DNA from: Anastrepha obliqua
Lineage: Eukaryota; Arthropoda; Insecta; Diptera; Tephritidae
Assembly (NCBI RefSeq): GCF_027943255.1
Contig: NC_072897.1
Location: forward strand, 44,304,044 to 44,368,043
Length of the DNA: 64,000 nucleotides
Reading direction: 5' to 3'
Of this stretch, positions 1 to 11,409 are shown one piece after another; position 1 is the first letter of the stretch; each line of letters begins with the position of its first letter. Both the position numbers and the translations under genes were made by a program. The notes below the pieces were generated by a model, which saw only the letters and a program-made list of their open reading frames with translations, did not search any database and had not been told where the DNA came from.

Positions 1-512
1 CTCGCTATAGGCATTTTATCATAAAAAACAAATATGCTAAGATCGAAAGTGACTTAAAAGAGCAAATCATCCAAAAATATATGCATAATTATGCCTGTCT
101 AAGGCATCATAAATTCCCTTCAACCAAATCAAATCCTACATAGAGAATCGATTCATTACCAGGCACTCAGGAAGATAGCATATGCAAATTTAAATATGTG
201 AATTTATATTCATATGCGCATATATATATATACATATGATGCGTGTATGTATGTGGGCTTGCCACAGCAAAAATATTACGATTCCCTAAAGCTTCTCAAG
301 AAATCCAGCGTACATTCATAGGCACAACATTGTGTGTACAGTAACCTTTATATATGTACAGTAACCTTAAAATACTCTGATTTCAGAGTAAGTTTCTAAC
401 CTTGCAGATACATATGTATATGCATATGTTTTTGTGCACTTTTTATCAATTAAAAAACCACATACGTAAAGTAATATACCACTTAACTATTTACCTACTA
501 TTAGAGAGCATA
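1..512. other. AT-rich non-coding flank, start of duplicated segment copy A
   Basis: No coding sequence is supported here. The stretch is AT-rich with short TATATA and ATATGTAT tracts. At about 349-388 it contains the string GTACAGTAACCTT followed by a CTGATTTCAG motif, which recurs at 5939-5975, so this is the left part of duplicated segment A. The end of the stretch (481-510) matches 16439-16469, which marks the left edge of the retroposon inserted at about 513. Confidence 0.6.
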
Positions 513-1349
513 ATTCTAATTTGGAATGCAAATGGACTAACACAGCACTATTTAGAACTGAAGCAATTTTTAGTTGAAAAAGATATTGACATAGCATTGA
601 TTGCACACTTCACTGACACTGATAAAAGTCTTCTGAAATTTCCTAAATACAAAGTGTATGTGACAAACCATCCTGATGGAAGAGCCCACGGAGGGACTGC
701 TATAATTATTAAATCAAGCATAACGCACAATGAACAACTCCAATATTCGACGCCTTATCTTCAATCCACGACAGTAAAAATCTATGACAAAAATGGACCA
801 GTATCTATCTCCTCCATATACTGTCCACCTAGGCACATAATAAACTCGGATCAATATGACAAATACATAAAGACGCTTAACAATAGATTTATTGCAGCTG
901 GAGATCTCAATGCAAAACACATTGATTGGGGCTCAAGACTCACCAACAAAAAGGGGTGTATTCTTATTAACGCAATTAACAAAAACAATTGCAGATTTAT
1001 AAGTACCGGAGAACTTACCTATTGGCCAACTGACGTAAAGAAAATTCCAGACTTTATCGATTTTTGCATAACCAAAAACATAAGCCATTACCAATTGACA
1101 ATTCAGTCGTGCTATGAACTTTCTTCTGACCACTCGCCGATATTACTTGAATATGTAAGTCATATAAAATCTATAGATACATCTTTTCGCATACTTAATG
1201 ACAGAACCAACTGGGAAAAATTCCGTCACCATATTGACGATCAACTTATACCAAATGTGATATTAAAAACGCAACTTGACATTGAACATGCCATTATCCA
1301 TTTTAATGACGTAGTACTAGAAGCAGGGATCACCAAAGCAAGCAAATAG
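513..1349 (+). pseudogene. Jockey-type ORF2, apurinic-like endonuclease domain (N-terminal part)
   Basis: This encodes the endonuclease that nicks target DNA for a non-LTR retroposon. The reading frame opens with IWNANGL, the first strand and Asn of the EEP fold. It continues through an SSIYCPPR segment, the GDLNAKHIDWGS block with the catalytic Asp/Asn, and SSDHSPI with the catalytic Asp-His near the C-terminus. The usual E of the second motif (normally xSET) is replaced: the segment reads IALIAHFTDT, so an active-site Glu appears to be lost. The open frame extends upstream to about 402, but that part is flanking DNA, not element. The frame stops at 1347-1349, and coding similarity resumes in another frame directly afterwards, so this is a frameshifted ORF2, not a separate gene. 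Confidence 0.8.
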
Positions 1350-3162
1350 AACAAATACACCAACAACTGACATTACTATTAAAAAGCAAATTATAGAAAA
1401 AAGAAAGTTAAGAAAAAGATGGCAAAAAACTAGATCACTTGACGACAAGAGAAAACTAAACTTAGCTACAAAAATTCTTAAGGATACCTTAAATAAGAGA
1501 AATAACAAAGAAATCGAAAACTATTTGAAGAATCTGACTCCCTATCAAGATACAAACTACTCTTTATGGAAATGTACTAAAAAATTAAACACTCAAATAA
1601 AACATCAACCACCACTAAAAAAAGATGACAATTCATGGGCTGTTACAAAAGAGGAAAAAGCGAAAACATTGGCAAATTACTTCGAAAAAGTTTTATCAAA
1701 TGACGAAGAAAAGAAAATCAACAACCAAAACAACTTCCACTATGATTTTACAAAAATTAAAAGGACGAATACACACGAAATAATAATAGCTTGCATCAAA
1801 AAAGGAATAAAACATAAAAAAGCTCCCGGATATGACATGATAACAGGAAAAGCATTAGCGGAGCTACCAACCAAGGCATATGTATACTTGCGAAACGTTT
1901 TTAATGCAATGATTCGCTTACAATACTTTCCGAAGCTCTGGAAAGTGGCAGAGATTAATGCATTGCCAAAACCGGGTAAAGATCTAATAACCGTGCCATC
2001 ATATAGACCAATAAGCTTATTACCGACAATATCTAAAATTGCTGAAAAATTACTGCATGATCGGATAAGCCAACTTCTAGACCAAAAACGTATAATACCG
2101 GATCATCAATTTGGATTTAGAAAAAAACATTCGACTATTCAACAGATCCATAGAATTACAAATAAAATCCAATCAGACCTTGAAAACAATCGATACTGTG
2201 CCGCAGTATTTTTGGACGTAGCTGAAGCATTTGACAAAGTGTGGCATGAAGGCTTACTCCACAAAATAAAAAGAATGCTACCTTTTGACTACTATCTCAT
2301 CATAAAAATCTATCTAACCGACCGAAGCTTCTACATTAAATATGACAATCAATGTTCAGATATTCATCAAATAACTGCTGGAGTTCCGCAAGGAAGCGTT
2401 CTTGGCCCTCTACTATATGTTTTATTCACCGCAGATATACCACCTCCTGACGAAACTAATTCTTCAATTGCTACGTTCGCAGACGAAACAATACTATTAG
2501 CATCAGACAAAAGCTTAATTATCGCTACTGAAAAACTGCAGCGATATACAAACGCAGTTAAGGAATGGTTTGATAACTGCTGCCTAAAAATAAATGAAGA
2601 CAAAACCGTACAGGTTATATGTACTAACAAAACAAAATTTACCGCAGTTCCAATTAAAATAAATGATAAAGCAATTACAATAGAATCAACTACTAAATAT
2701 CTGGGAATTCACTTGGCCTCCAAACTAAATTGGAGTCACCACATAAAGCAAAAGGTCAAACAAATAAAAGAAAAACTTCGACAACTTCATTGGTTAGTCT
2801 GCTCCAAATCCAGACTCACTATACAGAACAAGCTGTTAGTGTACAAAACTATGATTAAACCAATCTGGCTATATGGAGTACAGGTGTGGGGAACGGCTAA
2901 AAAAACTCATATAGAAAAAATCCAACGACAGCAATCAAAGATTCTTCGAATTTTGACCATGTCTGACAGGTACACGAAAAATGATGACATCCACAGGACT
3001 TTTAATATAGCAAGAGTAGACGAAGAAATCAAAAAGATAACAACAAGGCACTTTGAAAAAATACACACACACAGTAATGCAGAAATCAACAAACTTCTTG
3101 AAAGGGAAAGAAACGGGAAAAGGCGTTTAAAGAGAACCCGACCAAGCGACCTAGTACGATAA
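1350..3162 (+). pseudogene. Jockey-type ORF2, reverse transcriptase domain (C-terminal part)
   Basis: This is the continuation of ORF2 after the frameshift. Its order is a basic linker (KRKLRKRWQKTRS), the RT fingers with PSYRPISLLPTISKI, QFGFRKKHSTIQQ (typical of Jockey-clade RTs), motif A (FLDVAEAFDKVWH), motif B (AGVPQGSVLGPLLY), then motif C. Motif C reads FADETILLAS where the family has FADD, so the second catalytic Asp is Glu. The C-terminal thumb and tail follow (KYLGIHL, WLYGVQVWGTA). Reverse transcriptase copies element RNA at the nicked target. The open frame is long (about 545 codons without a stop), so it broke late or has been little eroded. The stop at 3160-3162 is followed by about 240 bp of 3' UTR and the A tract. 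Confidence 0.85.
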
Positions 3163-4061
3163 ATGCTAAAAAACCATAAATATGTAAAAAAAAAAATAAT
3201 TAAAAATAGTTGTAAAATGAAATCATGTAAAGTGAAACTTGTATTGTATTATTGTATATTATTTAATTGCTATAATTTCGTTTAGTTTAATTTTATCGCT
3301 TTTTGACACTGGCCATTAAGCGATGTATATAAATCCTGACCAAATTGTTAAACAACATACTTAATGTCAAAGGACAGATGTATAAAATAAATGGGGAATA
3401 AAAAAAAAAAAAGTAATTGTTTCGAAATTTTCTCCCAGTATTGAAATGTTCGACACAGAACTGCTGCTTTCTGCAACTTACTGTATGCTCATGCGCGCAC
3501 TTGACGTACAGCAGCTGCGATTTTCGAACATTTAGAAAGACATATTTACATACATATGTTGATGCATACATATGTATGGAGCCGCGACCATTCGACATGA
3601 CAAAAATTCAAGATTTACCAAATATTGGCAAATAATTCTACGCGAAATATTCCAATAATGACTATTTTCGAATGGTCGAGAAAATTGGCATATGGGCGGG
3701 TCGTTTTATAAATGAAAGTACTTTACTCGTAGGAATATGAGCTCCAACTTATCAATGAGTTTGATTTTGTTGTGGTTTTTAATATATGAAACTATTCAGC
3801 GCCGTCGCGGGTAAATAATTATGGCAGCTACAGCTGCGCCTATGAATGCATTTTGTTCTTATAGTCGCTAGGCTTAGAATTTAAGTTTTGGAAACATACG
3901 CATGTAGAGGCATAAAGTGAGTGTGTGCGGTTATATGTATGTACGACTATGCATTGTTTTGTTCAGAATAGAAACATTTACGTGCATACATTGTCCCAAC
4001 AAATGCATTCATATGTGTATATGTAAACGCATACCGTTTAGATGCAATTTTCGCATACATA

Positions 4062-5212
4062 CAGTATGCAAAGTTCGTATTAGTACACCCTCTTGTAAAT
4101 AAAAATACCACGTATATTTTCAAATTTACTTTAAAGCAATTGATTTCAATCGTAGTGCAGCATTGTATAATTCATAAAAAAATAGAATAATAACTAAAAC
4201 TCCGAAACATTTGCATAGAATTGAAAAAAATAGCTTTAGTAGCAGTGTAGCTATTTCTACTGCAGGCAAAATTCGTATTAGTACATATAGTATGCGTTGA
4301 ATTTGTAAACAATTTGTTGGTATTTACCGTTATTTTCGAAACGATTGTGTTAAACATTCAATGTTTAACCTTGGGCAGTTGCGATTTAGTAGCCATTTGT
4401 TGAAGTTCGCGGAGTTAGTTTGCAATGTCGCCTAAAGTAAGTGAATTATCAAACGAAACTAGGAGATTAATAAATAATATGAACAAAAACGGGAAGTCTT
4501 TACGCGAAATTGCGAGAACCTTGCAGAAAAGTGTGTCTACAATACAAAACGTAGTCAAAATTTATAGAAACAGTGGAAGGATTGACAAAAATGTGAACAG
4601 GGCAAAGCTTGGACAGAGGCACAAGACTTATTTGAAACGCCTTATCAGGAAAGATCCCACCGTCAGTGGAGTTTCACTAGCTGCAGAACTAGAAAAATAC
4701 TTTTCTGTCAAAGTTAAACCTCAAACAGTGCGCAATTATGTAAAAAAATTGGGATTTAGAAGCAGAACTGCGGTTAGAAAACCGTATGTAAGCTCAGTCA
4801 ATAGAAGAAAGCGTGTTACATTCGCCAGGCAATATTTAAACAAAAATATGCGGTTTTGGAAAAGGGTAATTTTTTCGGACGAATGTAAATTTAATATAAA
4901 AATGTCGGATTGACGCATAAAAATTTGGAGAGAGTGAAATACTAGCCTTCAAAAACGAAATCTGCAGCCTTATTTCAAGCACGGTGGTGGTTCTCTGATG
5001 GTATGGGGATGTTTCGGGGCAAACGGAATAGAAAAGTTGCATTTTATTGATAGAATTATGACTGCGAAGCAATATATTGATATTTTATAAAAGAATCTAC
5101 GCAAAAGTGCCAAAAAATTGGGTTGCAAAAAAAAATTTATATTCCAACAAGATAACGACCCTAAGCACACGGCGTTGGATACAAGGTTATGGAGCATTTA
5201 TAACTGTCCAAA
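4062..5212 (+). mobile_element. Truncated Tc1-like DNA transposon
   Basis: The left end follows a TA at 4060-4061. It has the IR/DR arrangement of Tc1 elements: the string GCAAAxTTCGTATTAGTACA occurs at 4068-4087 and again at 4266-4285. The transposase remnant at 4425-5212 follows. The right third of the transposase and the whole right inverted repeat are missing. At about 5213 the sequence passes into a copy of the DNA that lies just left of the element (4008-4058 is repeated at about 5217-5263). The element cannot move on its own. Confidence 0.8.
4425..5212 (+). pseudogene. Tc1-like transposase, C-terminally truncated and stop-interrupted
   Basis: Starting at ATG 4425 (MSPKVSELSNETRR), the first 162 residues form the paired-like DNA-binding region. 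It has an N-terminal helix-turn-helix (SLREIARTLQKSVSTIQ), a second HTH (DPTVSGVSLAAELEKYF) and LGFRSRTAVRKP. The first catalytic Asp is in FSDECKFN. A TGA at 4911-4913 ends the open frame. The family sequence continues in the same frame (HGGGSLMVWGCFGANG; FQQDNDPKHTA with the second catalytic Asp), with further stops including TAA near 5087. The frame ends near SIYNCPNY, before the PPQSPDLNPIE-type block, so the third catalytic residue is absent. Transposase binds the terminal repeats and cuts and pastes the element at TA. Confidence 0.85.
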
Positions 5213-6278
5213 TTACACATATGTATATGTAAACGCATACCGTTTAGATGAGATTTTCGCATACATATGTATAATAGAAATTTTGTTTGCATATGTTTGT
5301 CTATTTGCTCTTGAATTTTTTATAGTATGTATGCATATCTATATGAGCTGTGTTAAGAGGCAGGTCAAGATTTTTTTCTGCCCAAATGAATATGGATGGT
5401 AGATGTTATATGCATTCAATACTTTGTAGTATATGAATATACATAAAAATTTAAAAAGTGCTACAGATTGTTGAATACTACCCCTTGATGTAAATGAGCG
5501 GTTTACAAAATTAATCTTTATGTGGATATTTTGAAATGATTTTGATAATACACTTAATATCAATACAACTTAGGAAATTAGATACTTAAAATTTCACATT
5601 CATGCATGCATATACATAGAATTAATCATTCATCTCACAAGAAATAATCTATTTGCGTATGCTAAATGCCGACGGTAAATAAGTTTGAAAGAAAAATGTA
5701 CAAGTCTGCTGTAATTTTATTTTGCTAACCGCAAATCATGGCATTTTACATTTCATTGCAAACGCTACATTTAATTCTGTTGACTACGCTCCGCTGTTAA
5801 CTCTTTTCTGTTAACTTTTCCAAGGCCGCGGTTAAATAATAAAAATTTCTTACCCGTGTTTTGTTAGCATTTGACATTTAACCTGTTCATTCGTTCCTGA
5901 GCCTTCTCTATGAATTTACGTTCTCTGTTCAAAGATGTACAGTAACCTTCAAATACCCTGATTTCAGTATTTGGGTGCAAACATATAGGTACTATATACG
6001 AGCCGCGACCATTCGACATGACAAAAATTCAAGATTTATCAAATATTGGCAAATAATTCAACGCGAAATATTCCAATATTGACTATTTTCGAATTGTCGA
6101 GAAAATTGGTATATGGGCGGCTCATTTTATGAATGAATTTTTTTTTGTTGTGCTTTTTAATATTTGAAACTGTTAAGAGCCGTCGCGGGTAAATAATCAT
6201 TTTGTTCTTCTAGTCGCTAGGCTTAGAATTTAAGTTTTGGAAACATACGCATGTAGAGGCATAAAGTGAGTGCGTGCG

Positions 6279-6805
6279 GTTATATGTCACATGAAACGCC
6301 AACCACAATTTCCATCAATTGGGAAGCATAAGAAAAGAAATTCGAAACGAAAAGTATTGCAATAAGTGTTGGAAAGAAATAAAAAGAAATAAACAAATAA
6401 GAATAGCAACAGCAGCAATTCTTATTAGCATAATTGCAATGCTTGCTTTTAGACAATAAAATAAATTCGAAACCAAAAATATTGCAATGCTTGCTTTTAA
6501 ACAATAAAATAAATTCGAAACCAAAAATATTGCAATAGCATAAATTCTTATTAGCATAATTGCAATGCTTACTTTTTAATAATAAAATAAATTTGAAACA
6601 AAAATATTGGAGTAAGCTTAAGAAAGAAAAAGAAACAAATAAGAATAGAAATAACAGCAATTCTTATTTGTACAAGTGCAACGTTTGCAATTTTACCAAC
6701 ATAGAAAATAAGTATTTAAGCAACCAAAATAAAATTGTAAGCAGTCGATAATTAGAGTTTAATAAAGTAACTCTTAAACTCCGGTTCGGCTCGGAAGACG
6801 TTATT
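6279..6805 (+). repeat. 5' LTR of errantivirus
   Basis: It matches 12790-13294. It contains a tandem repeat of about 48 bp (GCAATGCTTGCTTTTAGACA start) with one more copy than the 3' LTR has. The right edge is fixed by the primer-binding site starting at 6806. The left edge is less certain because two extra bases sit near the start relative to the 3' LTR (GTTATATGTCACATG against GTTACGTCACATG). Confidence 0.8.
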
Positions 6806-6822
6806 CGCGCAGTCGGTAAGCC
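6805..6822 (+). promoter_or_regulatory. Primer-binding site for minus-strand DNA synthesis
   Basis: CGCGCAGTCGGTAAG directly follows the 5' LTR. It resembles the tRNA-Ser-complementary site (GGCGCAGTCGGTA) of the 17.6/297-type errantiviruses. Confidence 0.7.
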
Positions 6823-6858
6823 TCAAATCCGAAGATTTGAAATAAATAAAAAATATAT

Positions 6859-7405
6859 GGGGCATTCTTCGACAATCGGACACCCCCATCTGCCCAGAAC
6901 AGTTTTTATAAAAAAAATGTTTCCCTATGCCGAAATAAAAGCTTATGTCATGTACTTTAATTTGTCATGTGGCACTTTTTAAATACTAAAAAGCCATTCC
7001 TTCCAAATCTCAAACAAAAAGGAAGTGATTATTAAAAGATTTTCCAATTCTCCAGAAGAAAACAAGTTTTACTGTGAATTCTCCTCAAACATGATGCTCG
7101 GGGGTTTCTGGGTTCGCTGCTGAATATAAATATTGAAGGAAATTGCTGAAATTGGAATTTTTTTTTTCATAATACAGGATTTTTTTCACAGTAAAACTTT
7201 TTTTTCTTCTGGAGAATTGGAAAATCTTTTAATAATCACTTCCTTTTTGTTTGAGATTTGGAAGGAATGGCTTTTTAGTATTTAAAAAGTGCCACATGAC
7301 AAATTAAAGTACATGACATAAGCTTTTATTTCGGCATAGGGAAAAATTTTTTTTATAAAAACTGTTCTGGGCAGATGGGGGTGTCCGGTTGGCGAAGAAT
7401 GCCCC
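6859..7405. mobile_element. 547-bp foldback (long inverted repeat) element
   Basis: The element begins GGGGCATTCTTCG and ends with the reverse complement CGAAGAATGCCCC. The two arms, each about 215-220 bp, match almost base for base; they include the inverted block around CACCCCCATCTGCCCAGAA. They flank a loop of about 105 bp. It is bordered by ATAT on both sides, which may be a target duplication but lies in AT-repeat DNA. It contains no coding sequence, so it would depend on a transposase in trans. It sits between the primer site and gag of the errantivirus. Confidence 0.85.
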
Positions 7406-7510
7406 ATATATATATATATATTAATTCCTTCTTAACTAAGGACTAATTTTAAATAACAAAATTAAAAACGCGAATGGTATTTCCCATTATTAAGAAACAT
7501 TATTTTCCTC

Positions 7511-8387
7511 ATGCCCAAAGTGCATAAACAAAAAGAGAACTCGAGACCTTACGATATTCTCAAAGAGAACTATTTTAGTGAACAAGTGATAAATATAAAT
7601 AAAACATCAAATATGCAACAAACAACGAACACACAACCTACAATTGCATTAAGCATACCATCTAGCGAACTAATAAAGGAAGCCGCCAGAATTAGAGAAT
7701 TGAGGGGAGACAACGAATATGATTTAACATCGTTTATCCGCGAAGTAGAAGTCATCCTCCCTCTATTCGAGAGCAACTCAGCGCTGCAGCTCTTCATATT
7801 TCAAAGGTACATAATAAATAAAATTCAATTCAAAAGCATTCGGACATTGGGAAACAACCTTACATGGGACCAAATAAAAGAAAACTATGAATTCGATACA
7901 CAAAAACCAACTGAATTCTCGGTGAAACCACACATTAGAACAAACTAACATGCTCAGACACTTTAACAAAAAATTTTACAATGAGAAAAATGATAAAGGG
8001 AACAGTTCTTTTAATCTCAATCTCAATCACCATCAACACAATCCATATCTTCAACATAAAAATCCACTTTCAGGCCCTTCCCAAAGCACGAACGTTAGAA
8101 CAAACTCTAGAAATAACCAAAATTATAACCAGTATAACGACAGGGCACAACCAATAAAAACACCTCAAAACTACTACCAACAAAATCGTAGGGAAAATTC
8201 TACCCAATCCAAACAAAGCTTTAATAATCGATCAAGACAAACCAATCGCTATCAAGATACACCCCAACCAATGGACGTAGACCATTTTCAAACACACCTC
8301 GACTCGAACGAAATCGATGAGACTAATAACAATATTTACACGGAGGAAAATTTTCAATTGCCAAGCCATCTACAAATTTACCGGTAG
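7511..8387 (+). pseudogene. Errantivirus gag, internally deleted and frameshifted
   Basis: Gag builds the retroviral core. Two pieces are visible in different frames. The first, 7511-7948, holds the N-terminal matrix/capsid part (IRELRGDNEYDLTSFIREVE). The second, 7950-8387, is the Asn/Gln-rich C-terminal part with the PMDVD motif typical of insect errantiviral Gag, which lacks zinc knuckles. Most of the capsid between them is missing and the frame changes at about 7949, so no complete Gag can be made. Pol follows in another frame, in the arrangement of a frameshift-expressed Gag-Pol. Confidence 0.75.
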
Positions 8388-11300
8388 TGGAATTGACGAT
8401 AGTAGATGAAAAAATAAAATGTCTAATAGACACAGGGTCGACAACGTCACTGATCGATGAAAACAAACTACTAAAATATAAAAGACTGAATTTAAAGACA
8501 CCCATACATTTCAAAACTCTCAACGGACTAACCGCGATATCAAAAGAAATTATAACTGAACTACCATTGGAATTTAAAGATAGAAACTTAATGAGCTGGA
8601 AAGTTACGAAACTTTCAAACAAACCTTTTGATGCTATAATAGGGTATAATATCCTTAAACCAATGGGAGCAGTAATTAATCTTACAGATGAAGTCGTAGA
8701 AATTCATAACACAAAAATTGAATTTATTAAGGCTTGCGCTTATGATATAGATCAAGTCTGTGAATTGGAAAAATGTCAACCAAATGATGAAATAATGATA
8801 AAACTTATTCATAACGAAATGAATAAAGAAGAAATATGAAATATTTCAACTGGAAAAGATATTATAATATACAAAAATACCGACCTATTCTTTAAAGAAG
8901 GCGATAGACTTACTCACACACACGAAATTCAGCATGAAATTATTACAACAATTAGTAAACCAGTTTACGCGAAAATATATAGGTATCCACAAGTACACGA
9001 AGCAGAAATAAAGATGCAAGTAAACGAAATGTTAGAGCAGGGAATAATTAAGGAAAGCAATTCACCATTATAGATTGTACCAAAGAAAATGGACAATTCT
9101 GGGAAAAAGAAGTGGCGGACTGTAATCGATTATAGAAAGCTAAACGAGATAACCGAGAACGATAAATTTCCAATGCCAAACATTGAAGGAATCCTCCAAA
9201 AACTCGGAAGAGCCCAATATTTCACAACGCTCGACCTCGCTAAAGGCTTCCATCAAGTCCTTATTAAGGAGTTTGTAAGAATGCCGTTTGGTCTGAAAAA
9301 TGCACCGGCAACCTTCCAAAGACTCATAAACTCAGTACTCAGGGACTATATAATCAAAATATGCGTAGTATATCTTGACGACATACTAATTTCTGGCACA
9401 AATATCCAGGAACATACAGAGAACATACAGAAAATATTCAATAAACTAAAGGAGCATAATTTGAAAATACAAATAGATAAATGTAAATTTTTTGCTAAGA
9501 CAACAGAATTTTTGGGCCGTACTCTGACGCAGGACAGTATTAAACCAAATATGGAAAAAATCGAAAAAATACTGAAGCTAAAATTGCCGGAGTCAACAAA
9601 ACAAATTAAATCATTCCTGGGCATAACAGGATATTACAGGAAATTTATCAAAGATTGTGCCAACATCGCTCATGGGATGACAAAATATTTGAGGAAAGGA
9701 GCGAAAATAAATAAAAAAGATTCCCAATACATATATGCCTTGGAAAAACTTAAACAACTTCTGACCAATCCTCCTGTCTTAAGATATGTCGACTTTAATA
9801 AAAAATTTAAAATTGATACAAGCGACTTTGCAATAGACTTTGCAATAGGCGCCGTCTTAACACAGGAAGAACATCCGATAAGTTACGCCAGTAGAACACT
9901 TAATGATCAAGAGAGGAGGTATTCTACAACCGAACGGGAGGTACTTGCTATCGTTTGGGCTGTTAACTATTTTCGACCTTACATTTATGGTAAGCCATTT
10001 GAACATGTAACAGATCACCAAGCCCTAAGGTGGCTCCAATGTAAACAGGACGGAAAAGACATAAACCCTCGACTACAGCGATGGATTTTAAAGTTGGGGG
10101 AATACAATATAAATATAAATTATATAAAAGGAAAAGAAAATAACGCTGCAGATTTCTTAAGCAGAATCAACACAGATACGTTCGAAATAAACACTGGAGA
10201 ACAAATTGATAACATAAGTACTTGTGCAAACATTCACTCCCAAGAAGAAAAACAGAACGATCATTTTCCAATCTTATATACAACAATTAACATATTGCAT
10301 ACCCAACTAATACTGACGAAAGAAAAAACAAGGGAAATCGACATAATCAACAACAAACGAAAAATTTACATAAGCCCCGATGACATACAAAGTAATTTTA
10401 TGATGGATATATTTAGGCGTTATTTGCTTAAAGGTAAAATAGGAATACATTCAACACTCACCGAACATCAATACCATAAAGTTCAACAAAAATTAATAGA
10501 ACTGTTTGACACACAATTGAAATTTTATAAATGCACATATCATGCGAATGAAGAAGAAACTCTAAAATACATAGCTAAGTTTCATAAAAATGAAACAGGA
10601 CATGCAGGTATAAATGAAAATTATACCAACTTAAAAAGCATTATATATTTTAAAAACCTAAAAACAGTAATCCAAAAATTTATTAATAATTGCGATGTTT
10701 GTAATAAAGCGAAATACGACAGAAACCCATCAAGACCAAAATTCAATCTTTCAGAAACCCCAAATGACATTAATCAGATCGTACATGGCGACACATACAC
10801 CAATAGCAAACATCACTTCTTGACATTTATTGACAGATTTTCGAAACATGCGATCACACTTCCGTTAACGGATAGAAACAGTATAACCCTAGTAGAAAAA
10901 AATCAGGACCTTCTTATCCATAAAAGGTCAAAAGCTAGATCTTTTAATATTAGACAATGAATTTAATTGCGTCAACATAAAAGAATTTCTCAGACAGGAA
11001 GAAATAGACGTTCATTTTACGTGTTTTAGAAGCTGAAAACTCACGAGTTACTATAACTGAAAAAATTTTAAAAAGTACAGAATGGTATAACAAATCAATA
11101 CACTCAACCATTAATGCTAGACCAATTGACGTAGTAGAAGGACGAATAGACAAACAAAAACTTCATGAAAAATTGAAAAATGATAAACAAAAGAGAATTT
11201 CAAAACAGAATGAAAATAGAGAAGAATATCAACAATCACAAGAAGAAGGTTTCGTAAAAAATTACAAAGCACTAAGGCACAAAAACGAACCGAAATTCAA

Positions 11301-11409
11301 CAAACTAAATTTAAAAAATATACACCCAATAAACATTAAACGACCAACAAAATTTGCAGGTGCACTGGATACTAATAACTATGCTAATAATGGCATTACA
11401 TACAACTAA
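8387..11409 (+). pseudogene. Errantivirus pol (protease, RT, RNase H, integrase), defective
   Basis: The polyprotein order is visible. Protease comes first (CLIDTGSTTSLID near 8417-8460). RT follows with WRTVIDYRKLNEI, motif A FTTLDLAKGFHQ and motif C YLDDILIS, then RNase H (TSDFAIDFAIGAVL; ITYIKGKEN-like end at about 10130). The integrase zinc region (H..H..CDVC) and core come last. In-frame stops lie at 8837-8839 (TGA) and 9071-9073 (TAG). RT has lost a short stretch just after HQVLIKE. A stop at 10958-10960 and a frame change follow. The integrase segment with the third catalytic residue (Glu) is missing, and only the C-terminal tail (about 11041-11409) remains. The enzyme set for reverse transcription and integration is therefore broken at several points. 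Confidence 0.85.

Larger units (their letters stand above)
513..3412 (+). mobile_element. 5'-truncated Jockey-type non-LTR retroposon
   Basis: The element begins at the first residues of its endonuclease domain and has no ORF1, which is the usual result of incomplete target-primed reverse transcription. It ends with AATAAA signals and a run of about 12 A at 3400-3412. The left edge is inferred because upstream sequence up to about 510 and downstream sequence from 3413 are contiguous at 16439-16500 without the element. A clean target duplication could not be defined at single-base precision. The reverse-transcriptase motifs resemble the Jockey clade. The element is dead: it is truncated, carries a frameshift near 1345 and has an altered catalytic box. 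Confidence 0.85.
3413..5930. repeat. Duplicated segment, copy A (right part)
   Basis: Apart from the Tc1 element inserted at 4062-5212, this stretch matches pieces of 5940-15897 in the same order and orientation. The matching blocks are: 3580-3700 with 6001-6125 (GAGCCGCGACCATTCGACAT start); 3862-3940 with 6210-6290; 3945-4010 with 13325-13395; 5340-5400 with 14600-14665; and 5424-5925 with 15420-15897. Its start (3417-3470) also matches 16483-16535. It carries no coding sequence of its own. Divergence between copies is visible as many substitutions and small indels. Confidence 0.8.

Noticed and set aside
6280..6660. 126-codon minus-strand open frame, repeated at 12772-13122
   Set aside because: It is the inverse of the errantivirus LTR with its tandem repeats. 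Both copies are open only because of the same low-complexity sequence.
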